NCBI GenBank assembly: GCA_007026445.1
Contig: VDMD01000069.1
Location: 1-64,000, forward strand
Direction of reading: 5' to 3'
DNA: 64,000 bases
Origin: Schizophyllum amplum
Lineage: Eukaryota; Basidiomycota; Agaricomycetes; Agaricales; Schizophyllaceae
This document shows, piece by piece, positions 1-12,114 of the stretch. A program made the translations under genes and the position numbers. Numbering within the stretch: position 1 is the first letter of the stretch; each line of letters begins with the position of its first letter. The notes beneath the pieces are model-generated. The model was not told the DNA's origin. It saw only the letters and a list, made by a program, of their open reading frames with translations, and did not search any database.

Positions 1-65
1 CGCCGTGACCTTCACGGAGGCTCCTGAACAACCGATCTTTGCAATCTCTACGCCTCGTGTCCGCC

Positions 66-664
66 ATGCCTCCCTCTTACGACCTCGCTGGACGCTCCGG
101 CGAACTCATTGGACGCTCAGAGGACCTGCTTCAGCGCTCAGAGCATCTCCACACCCTCGTCCGGCGCACCAACAGCGGCTCGATCATCGCGGGCGTCGTC
201 GTCGGCGTCGTCGCGTTCCTCATCCTCGTGGGCGGCGGGTTCGGCTGGTGGCGCATGCGCGCGCGTAAGCGGGCGGGCCCACCCAAGGAGATGGTGGAGG
301 AGAGGGAAGGGGAGGCGGGTAAGTGGTCATCGGCTTTTGTAGTTGTGGACAAGGAAGGAAGAAGGGAACGGACGCACCGACTGCCATGACTCCATTCCCC
401 AGCGTGCACCAGCAGTCGCTCCCTGGTCCCTCCCCCCTTCACTGTTCATATTCATACATCATGCACATTTCTAACATGCTCCCAGAGTCCATGGACGATG
501 GCGACCACTACGACTTCGATGTGCAAACCGCGGCGGACAACGGTGTGCGCGGCAGCAAGCTGTATGGCCCAAGCGGCCACCGGCACACGATGGTGTTCGA
601 CGACAACGCAATACCCATGTCGCCCGGCCACACACCGCTGAGGGCGGGGTACACGCCTAACTAG
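66..664 (+). CDS. Single-pass membrane protein, tail family copy 1
   Basis: I do not recognise this family. Two exons (66-318, 486-664) join in phase and give 143 residues. The N-terminal part is hydrophilic (repeated GRSEDLL/QRSEHL-like stretches). A transmembrane helix of about 20 residues follows (IIAGVVVGVVAFLILVGG), then a basic stop-transfer motif (WWRMRARKR) and an acidic cytoplasmic tail. Exon 2 opens with SMDDGDHYDFDVQTAADNG, which matches the tail of copy 2 (DAFDDGEHYDMDVQRAADDG) and the remnants near 7.9, 33.8 and 38.4 kb. After KLYG the tail differs from copy 2 and the third exon is absent. The ATG at 66 is the first plausible start, but a further 5' exon could lie outside the window. 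Function is unknown; the layout (short ectodomain, one helix, acidic tail) resembles fungal surface or sensor-like proteins only in general form. Confidence 0.6.
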
Positions 665-1461
665 GATGAGATCCACGCTTGCTTGAGGGCGGAGTGCGCG
701 ACAAAGTGAGCAAGGGATAAAGCTGCGCCCCAGGGCTCGAAGCCGTCGCTGAGGAGGGGTTGCAGCTGCGAAGGGGATGGATTGCAGTTCCTTGAAAGAA
801 GCGATCTAGCTGAGGGCGCCGCGCCGGTCGCGGTCGCCAGACGCATATGTATTTGCCTACTATTGTCTGTCTCTCTTTGTTGTCCTTATTCTTGCGATGT
901 ATCACTACTGGAAGGAACTGTTCATGCTTTGTGGAAGCGTCAAGGCGCGCCGCGCAGGTTGTATCCTCCATCTGGTTCTCATAATGCTACTGACGGCTGC
1001 AAAGTTCCAAATGGCGTATGTCATTGGCTCGTATGTCTTTCTTCGTATCTATCCGTAAGTATGCGATGTCGGCTCGAGCAGGACGACATGCACAATAATG
1101 GCGAACAATGGCGGCGGATACGCCGGGCCGAACTGACGTCAACGCGCCGAGGCCGAGGCTCGGCCTGACAGTGATATTCCCTTTGTTCGCAGCTGATCGT
1201 TTCCGTTTCCACCGCCACCTTCCACAATTCCAGGCTTTCGTTACTCCCGCCACCATCTTGAGGAGACCCTCGACAGTTTACAGGACTCTCAGAAGCCCCA
1301 GTCCCAGACGTAGCGCCCTAAGTCGGACATATTACTTACGACGCGAGAAATCCAACTTCCCGTGCGTGTGCGGACCAGCTGCTGTGTCCTTCGTCGCTGA
1401 CAGACCAGTGACAGACCCCCTGCTCACCAGTATCCACCACAACCTATCCCACATCTATACC
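665..1461. other. Intergenic stretch, no supported gene
   Basis: Between the first two membrane-tail genes. Open frames overlap on both strands here, with no splice-consistent extension and no similarity to the families in the window. I see nothing to annotate except that the 3' half presumably carries the promoter of copy 2. Confidence 0.5.
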
Positions 1462-2658
1462 ATGATCTTCGAACGCCCCACGCTCCTTGACCGTTCGTCC
1501 GACCGCATCGTCGACCCGCACCGCTTCCGGATAGGAACGCTAGCCAAGCAAGCGGGGACGCTCGTCCAGCGCGGGGTGGTGACGCGTCGCAGGCGACGTC
1601 TGATCCCTCTACGACTCAGGACGACGGCAAGACGGGCATGATCGTCGGCGCTGTCGTCGTTGGCATTGCACTGTTTGTTGTGATCGCGGGCTTCTTCCTG
1701 GCTTGGAGGCAAAGGACCAGCAAGCGGAAAGCGGATTATATGGCGGCGGATACAGGTGGTGAGTGTTGCTTGTGGCTCTCGCGGTGTTGATGGTTCGTAC
1801 ATGCCGTGCTTCCCATCCGCCAAGTTGGCGACAATCCTCGCTTTCTTCATGCTCTCCCTCGCTCACTTTCCATTTCATCGCTTCCGCCGTCATCCACTCA
1901 CACTCTTGGTATCCTTGTCTTGTCATCCTGTCTTTGCATTATCATTCGCCCGACCAATGATCTTCTTCCACTTAACCTCATCCCCGCACAACTCTTTGGC
2001 CTCCCCTTCATCTCCCTTCCGGTCTCTTACCTACTAACTCTCCCATAGATGCCTTCGACGACGGCGAGCACTACGACATGGACGTACAGCGAGCAGCCGA
2101 CGATGGCGTGGACGGCCTCCGCATGTACGGCAAGCAGGGACGCGGATATGGGGATGGCGGCATGGGCTACGACGATCCGTACGACGGCGGGTACGACACG
2201 CGCGAGCTGCACAAACACGACGCTTCACCCAGGTGAGTCTTGGATGATTTTTGGGCCAGCGACTGCGCGATCGGTTGGCGGAGCTAGTAGTAGCAAGCTC
2301 GGAAGGATCGCACGTGATTGAACTGAGCACGTGATCTACCTCCATGCAAACGTATGCCCCCGCGGAACTAAAGTCGAACTCCCTCCCGTCGCTTACACCC
2401 CTTCCGCGTCTTGAGTACTTCATTCCATACGCTGGTCTTCTTGCCCTGCAACTAAGCCGTGACGCCTTACTCGATTCTGACGCTGCTCCCAGGTACGACG
2501 ACTCACCCGCCAAATACGACCCGCACGGGCGGCCGGTGTCGACCGCGGAGTCGGGGCGCACGTTGTACGACGACGGTGCGAGCCTGCGGAAGGTGCAGAG
2601 CGACGAGACGATACATGTACCGCACCAGCCGGTGGATAAGGAGGATGCGTTGCGATGA
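1462..2658 (+). CDS. Single-pass membrane protein, tail family copy 2 (most complete)
   Basis: This is the reference copy of the family. The TM exon ends at 1758 and encodes a short ectodomain (SDPSTTQDDGKTG), a helix (MIVGAVVVGIALFVVIAGFF) and a basic anchor (WRQRTSKRK). Exon 2049-2232 encodes the acidic, Tyr/Gly-rich tail (FDDGEHYDMDVQRAADDG, then YGDGGMGYDDPYDGGY). Exon 2493-2658 encodes the end (STAESGRTLYDD, PHQPVDKEDALR, stop). Phases match at both junctions. The ATG at 1462 is in a different frame from the helix, so an extra intron (for example 1510-1592, phase 0) or an indel must lie between them; I could not decide which. The pyrimidine-rich intron 1759-2048 and intron 2233-2492 are conserved in the other copies, which shows recent duplication. 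Function unknown. Confidence 0.6.
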
Positions 2659-4617
2659 TGCGTCGGGCAGTTGCGATAGACGCGAGGGACATTGCGATGA
2701 GAGCAGAGGCGGCATATGGCTGCGCGAAATGGAATAGGTGCTGGATGGCGTTGAGCGGCGGCGGGGCGGGCTCCACCGTGTTGATGCGCTCAGCATGGAC
2801 TTTTTCGTACGTGTACAGTGCTTCTATCTTGTCGTTGCTGTGCCTGCATAGGACTTTTTTGCATGTTGTCGATTCTGGGGTGCTTCCAGACTCGGGACTG
2901 TGAGCGCAGTCTCCACGCAAAGTTCAGCGAACCATACCTCCGGACAACACGAAGGCCGGCATTCATCCAATGCACCGAGGCTGCGTCGTGTGAAAGGGTC
3001 TTCAAGTTTAAAACCTTATGGAATCCTGTGATTCCTATCACTGACATGCTCGGGACGGAAACAAAAGCCGGAGGATAGAAGGCGGTGGGTGCTCAGGTGT
3101 GGCGCTCGGGATATACCTGCTCGTATGCGTTACTGGTAACTGTAAGGCCTTTTATATCCCAGGCGCTTCAAGCTCATGCGGTATTTATGACCCTTTCTCC
3201 TGCTCTATGATCTCCCTCATCTAGTTCTTTTCCTGTCGTCTGCCAAGCACATGGTACTTTGTCTTAGCTAATTCATCCTTCCTTCCCGCGACTCTCTCTA
3301 CTCTTCCCCTCTCAAGATCTCATCTCCATTGACACATTCTTCCAATTCATCCACTTTATTTTGTCTCACTCTCCTCATCCGACGAAATCTCACTCATGAT
3401 TTCCCCGACCTTCTCCCCGGTACCCGTACGCCCTTCCCGCATTCCTCCACTAGCCCTAGTACCGATCAACGATCAACATTCTTACGGAAGGCTGAGTAGA
3501 CGAATATCGGGCGGCCTCGGACAGGCCTCGTAAGGCGCGTCCGCGAAGGTCAATAAGCACGCGAGCCACAGAGATCTGATGCCTCACCAAAGTCAGTTGT
3601 ATGCGCCTTCATGAAATTGGGTTTGTGCGGTTGTCAGTGGTGCTCATATGGTGCAGCGGCGTACGACGCCTCATGCTAAGGTGAGCTCGCGAGGGGCTGT
3701 TCACCAGGCTAGGTCCGACGTAGCCGCGCCCATGTTCGATCGCTTTTGGTGAGCCAAGTACAGAAGAGCTCGTGAGGCCTTAGCGGAGAGTGGGTTCACC
3801 ATCCGGCCGACTTGACGTCAGGCCCACGTGAGTGTTGAATATCACGCACTGGCAGGCGGCGGTACTAGCCGAATCAAGCATTTCTGCTCTCGCTGCTTCG
3901 ACTTGCCGCTCTCTTTAACTTGAGGTCTCGTTTCTCCCTCCCTCCGTCCCTCTGCTCACTAATGCTCGGGTTCCGTCTCTGGGCCGTTCACCTTGGCCTG
4001 AGGCGTCGTCCGCCGCCTACTTCCGTCGGTCGCGCCGGGTCTCTTGCAAACCAGGATCAATCGGTATACAGCTGTTTGCAGAAAAGTTGGCAGTCCCACT
4101 CACGCGTTTTTCGGAGCCACGCGACGTCGCTGGCCAAATGAGTGCGTCGTTGCACCCTCGGACCCGCCCAGACGACGGCCCTGGCCGCTGGCGACGCGAT
4201 TGGCTGAGGCGCTGCATCAACGATGCACATACACCAAATCTGAAGGCAAGGGACTGCCAACTTCAATTCTGCGAACGACTGTAAACCTCACTTGACCTGT
4301 CTGCTAAGATCCCGGCGGGATAAAACAGCCCTCGCCAGACGTCTTGCAGATGAACAGGGGTCCTCGCTTTGCCTGTCAATTTGGGGAGGGATCGGGCGCT
4401 GCACGCTTTGTTTTCCAGGGGAGGGATCGCATCCGACGGCAGCATCGTTCACTGGCCGTCCTGTTCCCCATTTGTACGGTGAGTCGGTATCGCCCCCCGA
4501 GCAGCTTTACTCAAGAGAGCGTTCGTGAACTGGCCATGATCTGGTGCTGAAGTGGTGGCGCTGATCACGGTCCGTGTCTAAAACATACCTTAATCTGCCC
4601 GTGTGTCGGTCGCTGCC
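2659..4617. other. 3' flank of tail copy 2 and intergenic DNA
   Basis: The first 220 bp (to about 2880) is similar to DNA at 34000-34260 behind tail copy 4, so the duplicated unit includes the 3' untranslated region. The rest (2900-4600) is mixed pyrimidine-rich DNA with overlapping short frames and no supportable gene. A weak TATA-like TAAATA at 4621 is about 100 bp upstream of the next gene. Confidence 0.4.
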
Positions 4618-4723
4618 AGATAAATAGGAAGGATGGCGTTCGCCCACTCTTGTCCTCCTTGAACTGCACCCACTTTCTTGTCGCTCGGCTCCCCGGAATG
4701 GAGCGCGCTACGGGATCTCAACC

Positions 4724-5778
4724 ATGGTCGCAGAGCGATCATACCTGGCAGAGTACGCCGGCTTCGTCTCGCTGCAGGTGTATGCAAGCTTACCTTGTAC
4801 CGCTTCTTCAGCAACGCCGCAGCAGCCCGCAGACGACATGCACTACGGGAACGACACCTACGCTGAATCCCTTCCTATGAGCTCGTTGACCGAGTGTATC
4901 GGACATCTTAGAGGTGCGTTTACGACATACATGATCGACGAGGCACTTACGACATGCCCAGCAGGAGTCGCCAGTCTCTTCACAGGCTTCTGCCAACCCG
5001 CGAACAACTATAACGCTCCGACCGACGATCCCCGCTCGCACGCCTCTCACTCTTTACCGCCGACATGGTATCCATATGCGTCGCTGTCATCTTCTGCGCA
5101 GGACGCAGTTGGCCAGACGCTTGATGCCACCCGCGCCGACTATCCTGCTGGGACTCATTACGCCCAGCCACTTGCTTCTTACGCTGAACCGCTGTATACA
5201 GAGACGTCACAACTACCTGCGGCGGGCGCGGCTGACATGACCGCGCCGATGATCCATCCTCTTGCGGCGCACGGCGCACAGCCGCTCGCTGCCTATCCTT
5301 ATTCGTCAGTACAGCAGTTGCACGTTTCCCCGCCATCCTCTGCGCCAGTGATGGTCGGCAGGCCCGACGCCGCCCCGCTCAATTTTCGCGAGGTTGGGTC
5401 GGACGCATACACTAATGCAGGGCTTGCGCGTCGTACGGCAGCGTCGTCCGGCTCACGCAGCAACATCGTGTGCGATTGGTGCCGGAAGACATTCGCGCGC
5501 CCGTACAATCTTTACGGTGCACATCTCGCTCCTTTGACTGCGTGAATAGTCACTGACCCTTGACACAGTGCATAGACAGCGTCACATCGACGCGAAGGAA
5601 TTCCACTGCTCATCGGGAGGCTGCTCTGCGCGCTTCAACGCGCGGGGCGATCTCAGAAACCACACCAGAAAGGTGCATAAGCTACCTCCGGCGGGGCGTA
5701 TAAGGCAAGTGTATTCATGTCCCGCGCCTCTCTTTCTGACACCTTCGCGTACAGTATGTCGAGTCGAGCAAAAAATGA
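4724..5778 (+). CDS. Two-finger C2H2 zinc-finger protein A
   Basis: Putative nuclear DNA-binding protein of the locally expanded family, about 301 residues. Exons: 4724-4913, 4965-5516, 5569-5708, 5755-5778. The intron 4914-4964 is inferred from paralogues, because its 51 bp length keeps the frame open. The N-terminal 230 residues are low-complexity (Ala/Ser/Pro/Tyr). A conserved pre-finger region (VGSDAYTNAGLARR) leads to finger 1 (CDWCRKTFARPYNLYG), which is cut by the intron and completed by VHRQRH. In most paralogues this reads EHxxRH; here Val replaces Glu. Finger 2 is C-x4-C-x12-H-x4-H with ARGDLRNHTRKVH, where Ala-Arg replaces the usual FNTKGD. The last exon adds only YVESSKK. It lies about 2 kb behind membrane-tail copy 2, a pairing repeated elsewhere. 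DNA target unknown. Confidence 0.75.
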
Positions 5779-6099
5779 AGGGCTTTGATAGAGCTGTCCT
5801 GGTGATGCGCCCATTTTCTTCAGTCTGGTCTCCGCGAGGCCAAAGATTTATTTCTGCTTGTTTTGAGCGTCTCTTCACAGAGATGAGGACTTTTCGGGCG
5901 GTTTTTCTGTGTCGTTATATTTTGCCACGCGGAATATTCCCCGCAAAGACTTGTAGATCAGTCATTACTGGAATACATAATGTAACATATTCTCTCAACA
6001 TGGAATCAAAAGGCGTTATAAAGCGTGTACGGCAGTGCGAGTCTTCAACCAACGCTTCAAGATCATCCTTGGGCCTTGTCATTCACACAAGGCGGCGTT

Positions 6100-7325
6100 A
6101 ACGACAGGCGGAAAGAAGGACTCAGTAAATGGAAGAAATCGAGGATGCGATGCTCACCTTCATAGCGAGCATAGCATAGTGAGCACGCCATCCAGTTTTA
6201 CAATCCCGAGATTGGTGGCTGGCAAAAGCAGCGCGCCGAAGCCTCTGCAGCGTACGTTAGCGAAATATCAAAATATCGTATCACAAAGAAACCGCGCGAA
6301 TGGAAGGAGAAGAACACTCACAGCCAATCAGCAGGCCGTCAGCGACGACGGGCAAATCAAGGGGATAAGACAACGATGTAGGCGCAAAGAGAATGCCAGT
6401 CACGAGGGTTGGCGCGAGCTCTTCGGGATCATCCTCCAAGCAGTGACGGGAGCCGCGGCGACGACGCTGAGGCAGCATCAACCGGAGCACGAGAGGGATC
6501 GGTATGCTGATGTTGGGTGGCAGTGCCGAACATGCGAACCCCCCCCTCCCCCCCTCCCCCCCGGCGCCTGCGCGAGCGCGTGCATCGTGATTGCAGGTTC
6601 GGGACGCCGCACAAGCACGCACTCGTCGCGTCCAAGCTCGGTCCATCAAGATCGGCAGGGTCTGTACGAGCAGGAACGCGGCGGTCGAGGGGGACGACGC
6701 CAACGCCAGGGGCTAGGAGTACGCCTGTGGCTATTACGAGCGCAGAGCCGAGTAGTTAGAAGGGGATCAAGCTTGCTAGAGGGTGGCGCCATTCATGCGC
6801 CGCTCGAGCGAGACAATGGTCTTGCAGAGGTCAATCGGAAAGGCACTGGCAGTCGTGATGTTTATCGGTGGGAGCGGTGAGCGCCAGCGACGTGTTTACG
6901 GTGCCTCCAGAACCATCATCTGTCGTCAAAGAGGTCGGCGGGGAATCTACGAGGACGAATGAGCATGTCAAACGGACAAGGATGAAGCCGCCACGCACGA
7001 TTGTTGTCTTCATGCGCCGCCTGCGTTTGTCCTCCCAGAGAGCCCCATCCGCGCGGTGAAGCTGGTCGGAGATGTAAATACATAACTGTAGACCTCCATA
7101 TCGTTCGTCGATGGCGCGTCGACGTGAGAGACAACATCAGAGCATCAACGGCAAGGACAAAGGACTCACCGAGGGCTTCTGTGGCGTCGTGATGTCACCC
7201 TCCTCCCTCTTGCTTCTGCCAGTCATGGTCGGCGTTCTCGGTTCATCTCCATGCAATGGCCTGGGACCTTCTAAATCTTGCTCATAACAATCTGCTGAAT
7301 TCCAACTTGAGGCGGCGTCTCTCAA
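6100..7325 (-). other. Possible minus-strand membrane-protein gene, unresolved
   Basis: The minus strand shows several hydrophobic open stretches separated by good GTGAGT donors. One example is an ATG exon from 7325 down to a donor at 7169. Others are a stretch containing ALVIATGVLLAPGVG near 6730 and one containing VTGILFAPTSLSYPL near 6400. I could not join them into one continuous frame, and I recognise no family. It may be a decayed multi-pass membrane protein or chance in GC-rich DNA. Confidence 0.2.
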
Positions 7326-7435
7326 TGCGAGTTTCGAAACCGCGATCCCGTCACGGTCTTATAGTGATCTCAGCGCGCTAGCGGCCCAGAGGGCTTACTC
7401 GTACTGTTCAACAGAAAGTCTTACAGTCAATTTCT

Positions 7436-8445
7436 TTGCCCTTAATGCTCCTCAGATATGCCTCACATTCAACTCCGTCCACCCTTCACATCCTCCACCC
7501 GTATCCCTTCATCAGGCCATGTTCAGCAATCGAACCTCATCTCCATCTCTCCAACTCCTCAATCCTTCGCACTCCCCCTGTCCTTTTCTTGACTATCTCC
7601 TGCCTCTGCACTCGTGTCACCTATCCTTTTTCCCCAATCTTCTGTCGTCCTCATTTCTAACAGGTCCTCGTCGCCTCGAGCTTATCGCCGCTTGCCTTGA
7701 TCTGTGTTGAGGAGGGCGCCGTTCTGGCAGTAAGTACCCTTCACTTTCGCCTCCCCCTTCTCCGAATGTTTCTCCGTATACATGCTACATGACCTTGTAT
7801 ATCCCGACTCTGTCCGACCATATCTTTTATCTTCGGCCTTCCTTCTTTCTTCTACTTCTGCGTCCCCAACCGCCTTCCCCGCTTTCCCGCCGAGCGCGCT
7901 GCTAACCCGCTCCTAGACGCCTTCGACGACGGCGCGCATTGCGACGCGGATGTGCAAAAAGCAGCCGATGACGGCGTGGACGGCTTGCGCATGTCCGGCG
8001 GGCGGCCCAAAGGACGCGGATGCGGAGAGGCCGGCATGGGTTACGATAATCCGTAGGACGGCGGGGTCGGCACGCGCGAGCCACAGCATTACGACGCTTC
8101 ACCCAGGTGAGTCTCGAATGGTTCTCTGCACCGCGACTGCGTGGCCGCTGGCGCAGTTAGAGAGCTCTCAGCCTTTGTGATTGACACGGCACGTGACTTA
8201 TCTCCATGCGACATTTGCGCCCGCGGAGCCAAAGTTGAACTCGAGCATTCCCCGTCGCTTACACCCCTTCCGCGGCTCGAGCGCTGCATAGCATGCGAGG
8301 GTCTTCTTGCAATGCAACTGAGCAGCGACGCTTTACTTGACTCTGACGCTGCTCCCAGATACGACGACGCGCCCGCCAAATACGGCGCGCAAGGGTGGCT
8401 GGTGTCGACCGCGGAGTCGGGGCGCACGCTGTACTACGACTGTCG
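7436..8445 (+). pseudogene. Decayed membrane-tail gene, copy 3
   Basis: The exon 2 counterpart (7917-8106) translates as DAFDDGAHCDADVQKAADDG with both splice sites kept, but an in-frame TAG at 8054-8056 (CCG TAG GAC, where copy 2 has CCG TAC GAC) breaks it. The exon 3 counterpart begins at 8359 (RYDDAPAKYGAQG, then STAESGRTLYYD) and loses similarity after about 8445. The pyrimidine-rich intron (7440-7916) and the intron between the exons (8107-8358) are recognisably those of copy 2. No transmembrane exon was found. It directly precedes zinc-finger gene B. Confidence 0.75.
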
Positions 8446-8465
8446 CGACACCAGGATCCACGGCT

Positions 8466-8629
8466 GACCGCGATGATGCCCGTCTGGGTCGGGGCAAGGC
8501 CGACACGGTTCGTGTCAATGAACCGTGTTTTCGACAAACCGCGGGCCATGGAGGACCATGCTTCCTGGTAGATCGCGGGGCACACCGTGAACCGTGGCGC
8601 GCAGCCGGGCAAAGGCGAAAGGTATATAA
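8466..8629 (+). promoter_or_regulatory. Promoter of zinc-finger gene B
   Basis: GACCGCGA at 8466-8473 is one base short of the shared 9-mer GACCGCGAG. A clear TATA box (TATATAA, 8623-8629) lies 42 bp before the ATG at 8671. The DNA between contains an imperfect repeat of GGTTCGTG/GAACCGTG. Confidence 0.5.
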
Positions 8630-8670
8630 TGTCTCTTACTCTGTCTTGCAAGCTTACCCCCCAGCCCGCC

Positions 8671-9922
8671 ATGGATTGGTATGGCTACGTCGACCTCAAC
8701 CCCTCGCTGAGCGCGACGTTCAAGACGGCAACGTCACCTTCGAGCAAAGCCCCATCCGCACCGAACCCTGACTCTGGAGCTACCGCGAAGACGTCCCCCT
8801 CTAGACCCGGTGCTCAGCCAGATGTCGGGACTGGCATCATGGCGACCCGCGACTTTGCTGGCGCTGACACCTACAGCTACAAGCGCAACTCGCGGACGGC
8901 GAACACCACCTTGTGCGTCGTATACGATATCATTAATCCTTGACTGATGATATACACCACGCAGAGCGCGCGACGCCGGCGGTAATGAGCGGCCTTCCGC
9001 CTACACCCCTGGCTATCGGCAAGCCTCCGGAACATACGATACTACGCGGCGGGGTCCAGTCGATGCTTCCAATCCTAGCGACCTGGATAACACCTTCGAG
9101 AGCTCGGCGAGATACCCCTTGTACGTCGTCCCTTGTACCATTCGTATTCAATCGCTGATCCATGCAGTACCTACGAATACGGTACATCGACGGGGCAGAG
9201 AAGCTCTGAGTGGAACGCTGATTCGCTCAACCTATCCGCTACCCATCAGTTCAACGCCGACCCAGTCTCCGACGCGTTGGCCGAGCTGGGTTTTCAGCCC
9301 TCTTTCCCCACAGCTCTAAACCTCGCAGGGAGCGCCTCGTTCGTGGTCCTTGAGCTCATATTTTTTTTTCGCGCTGACGGTGTCGCTTGTTCAGGCTGTC
9401 GCCGTATGCGCACGACGACGACGAAGAATGGCACTGGGGTCTGCGTTCTTCCACTCAGGGTGGCGATAGGCGGAAGCCAGGTATGTCGCCCATATGTCCC
9501 TCTAGAGCCCGCCAACGGTTGCCTCGTCACAGGTCTGCAGACAAACCATACGCGAGGAGAATCTTCCGTACCCGGCATGGCAAGCGCTGTTGCAGGTCCT
9601 CCCACGAGCTCCCCCTCAAACGTGGATGGACCCATGGGTCAGACGGTGGCCATTCAAGAGCGTCGCTACAAGTCAGGGGCACCGTCCCCGCACGTCTGCC
9701 ATCTCTGTGGAAATACCTTCGCACGGGCGTGCAACCTTCGAGGCTCGCACTTCGCTCCCAACTATCCGCTCTTGGAACGTGCTGACTCTCCTCGTAGAGC
9801 ACCAGCTACGGCACGACCAGAAGAGGGCGTTCGCGTGTAGCGCGCACGGGTGCAATTCACGCTACAATACCCCCGGTGACCTTCGCAAGCACGTTAGAAC
9901 AAAACACGCTGGCGCGGCTTGA
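8671..9922 (+). CDS. Two-finger C2H2 zinc-finger protein B
   Basis: About 329 residues from six exons: 8671-8912, 8965-9120, 9168-9338, 9395-9480, 9533-9742, 9798-9922. All phases match and the total is a multiple of three. The N-terminal region is Ser/Thr/Pro-rich with acidic patches (SPYAHDDDEEWHW). Finger 1 is CHLCGNTFARACNLRG plus EHQLRH, and finger 2 is CSAHGCNSRYNTPGDLRKHVRTKH, where NTPGD replaces the common NTKGD. The intron inside finger 1 (9743-9797) begins GCTCGC, not GT, so it must be spliced as a GC-AG intron or the gene is damaged; the acceptor and downstream frame are intact. It is preceded immediately by tail pseudogene copy 3. Likely nuclear and DNA-binding; target unknown. 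Confidence 0.8.
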
Positions 9923-12002
9923 TGTGCGCGCTATGCTGCGTTGACTCTTCCGGCATGAACGCGTACGCAGCTGTAGGAGGGAAGGACGGGAGGACCAGAG
10001 TCTGTCTGGACTCTGGGCGGGCTTGACGCGTCGGACTTGAAATCTGGACAAGACATATTTCCATAGCGAGGACATGAGCCTCGTATCTGTATTCATGAAT
10101 TCCAATGTATGTAATCTGCTATGCCTATCATATATGTTTTACTCGTCATGAATTTCTGCGTTGTACTCGGCCAGAGCCAGGGTCCCGAAATCGTGAGAAA
10201 GTTGGTCTTGTTTTCCGCGGGCCGGACTCTCCCAGCTCCCTTTCCTCCTACCATCATCGATCATCGCCGTTGTGTACGAACTCCCGAACTTCACTCTTTG
10301 TTTCACTTCCCTGATACGACGCCGTTGGCACAGCAACGATCTACGCACGACCAGTATCCTTGGATCATCGTGCTCACCGATGTCTTGTCGGCCTTTTCTG
10401 CGTGCTCAGCGGCGTCTGACGAATCTACTGCTCAGTGAAGCGAGCGTCAGTAGTACCAGAAGAGCTGTTTCGATGCAGATGATCAGGGTGACCAGAGGTT
10501 GGGAGTGGGACTATCGATTTGTCTCGTGTTTCCGTGCGTCGTCCTTTCTGCTCTGGCTTGACTTCTACTCACGTATCTCGTATAACCTTGGATCACTGAA
10601 GCGCTGGTCTGGAAGTGGCCGCCCCTCAAACCCAGTCAACGACAACTGTTGCGCCGCCCAGCCACGCGATCAGTGTCCTTCAGAGCCTGCGACAGAGCGT
10701 TCGGCAGGCGATCAACATCCTCTCCTCCCTCAAGGCTGACACCCGCCGTCCCCCCATACGCCGCGCCCCTACGTGCGGCCTCTCTCGTTGATCATTGAGA
10801 AAGTAGCCCCTCGACCGCTGGGCTCGCTGATGCTCAGAGATGGGCGTATGCTGATCACACCAGGCTCGCGCCTTGGCTTGACTATCGGGTTCCCTTCCCT
10901 CCCGGTGTCGGGTCCTGATACACATGCCTGTGAGTATTTGTATCTCCTTCATGGATCACACTAATGATATACCTGCGCGTTTGCTCTCAGCCGGTGCAGA
11001 CCTGCGGCTTGGTCCTGCGACGGAGACCACAACCAAACTACGAAGGCGTCCTTGATACAGACCTGTTGTTCTACAACTACACTTGCAATGAGAACCTTCA
11101 TCACTGCCCACGTTTGCTTCCTTTATTGCCTTGCGCCAAGTTGACCACGCACTCGCATCCATCTTAACATTACCGACAACCATCACAACGCATCCATGTA
11201 AGCGCGGCACCGGCGTCGTGCACATCCAACAATGAGGGATATGCAGGTACACGAGAAGGTCGGCAGCCATCGCCGTGAACGGTTCGCGGACGACGGTTTG
11301 GCAGGCCTCGACGGTAAGTACTAAGTACCTGTTTTGCCGGGGTCTTGCCCGTGTGCTGACTATGATGATGTCCTTAGCTGGGTTTACGGTCGAGGTCGAA
11401 GGCTAGACCCGAGGCGATGGAGCCGAAGCTGGACTGCTATTGGGCAGTGTCTACTACCCAACCGCGACAGTCGACTGGACCGCGACGCGCGGTTGCCATG
11501 AATCACGGCAATCACGTGATAGGCTGGATCGCCTGTTTCTCGCAGCGACATGGCGAAAGGTAGACTCCACTTCACTTACGCTTCTTGATTGCACTCAATG
11601 TGATTCAGGGTGTTCTTGACTTTCCTGGTGCTACTTGGTCTGCACACTGTCAGAGGACTGTTGGCCCCCCGCTGACATTCCTAGACGTACTCTCGCCGGT
11701 GTCAGCAGATATGCATGCCTGTAGCACGACCGCGCCAAACTTGGGATATATAGGTTGGCCACGCCCGATGATCACCATGCTCTGAGCGACAGTGAGCAAA
11801 CGCCTCTATCGATGACGTACTCACGCACCGCTAGATTTCTCTACATCCGGCCCCCGGGCTGCACGGCACAGAGTCGATGTTGCACGGTTGACCGGGCGAC
11901 ATACACCACATCCTGTCGTGCTTCGCGGCCCCGCGAGTGGGCTGCTATTCTCATAGTGCCTGCATGTACGGTGAGCAATAAGTTCATTGATGGCTCTGGG
12001 AC
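9923..12002. other. Intergenic stretch with one tiny two-exon frame
   Basis: No gene is well supported. An ATG at 11232 opens a short frame (MRDMQVHEKVGSHRRER...) that runs to a perfect GTAAGT donor at 11314. It resumes at 11378 after a TCCTTAG acceptor and ends at 11406 (36 residues). This may be a small gene or the end of a decayed one. The rest has only overlapping chance frames. Confidence 0.3.
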
Positions 12003-12009
12003 TATATAA
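12003..12009 (+). promoter_or_regulatory. TATA box of Goodbye gene 1
   Basis: TATATAA at 12003-12009, 106 bp before the ATG at 12115. The spacing matches the TATA boxes of the other Goodbye and zinc-finger genes. A CCCCGCGAG sequence near 11930 resembles, but is not, the shared upstream 9-mer. Confidence 0.5.
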
Positions 12010-12114
12010 CCCTTTCAGTTCCAAAAGCTGGTGCCAGACTCTGCTGTCGCGCACATAGACTTGAAGCACAGAATCGGACACCAGCACCGACTACAGCGAC
12101 TCCGAGCCACAACC

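Noticed and set aside
6035..6880. 281-codon plus-strand frame
   Set aside because: Runs through poly-C and low-complexity DNA, and the opposite strand has better splice sites; not called.
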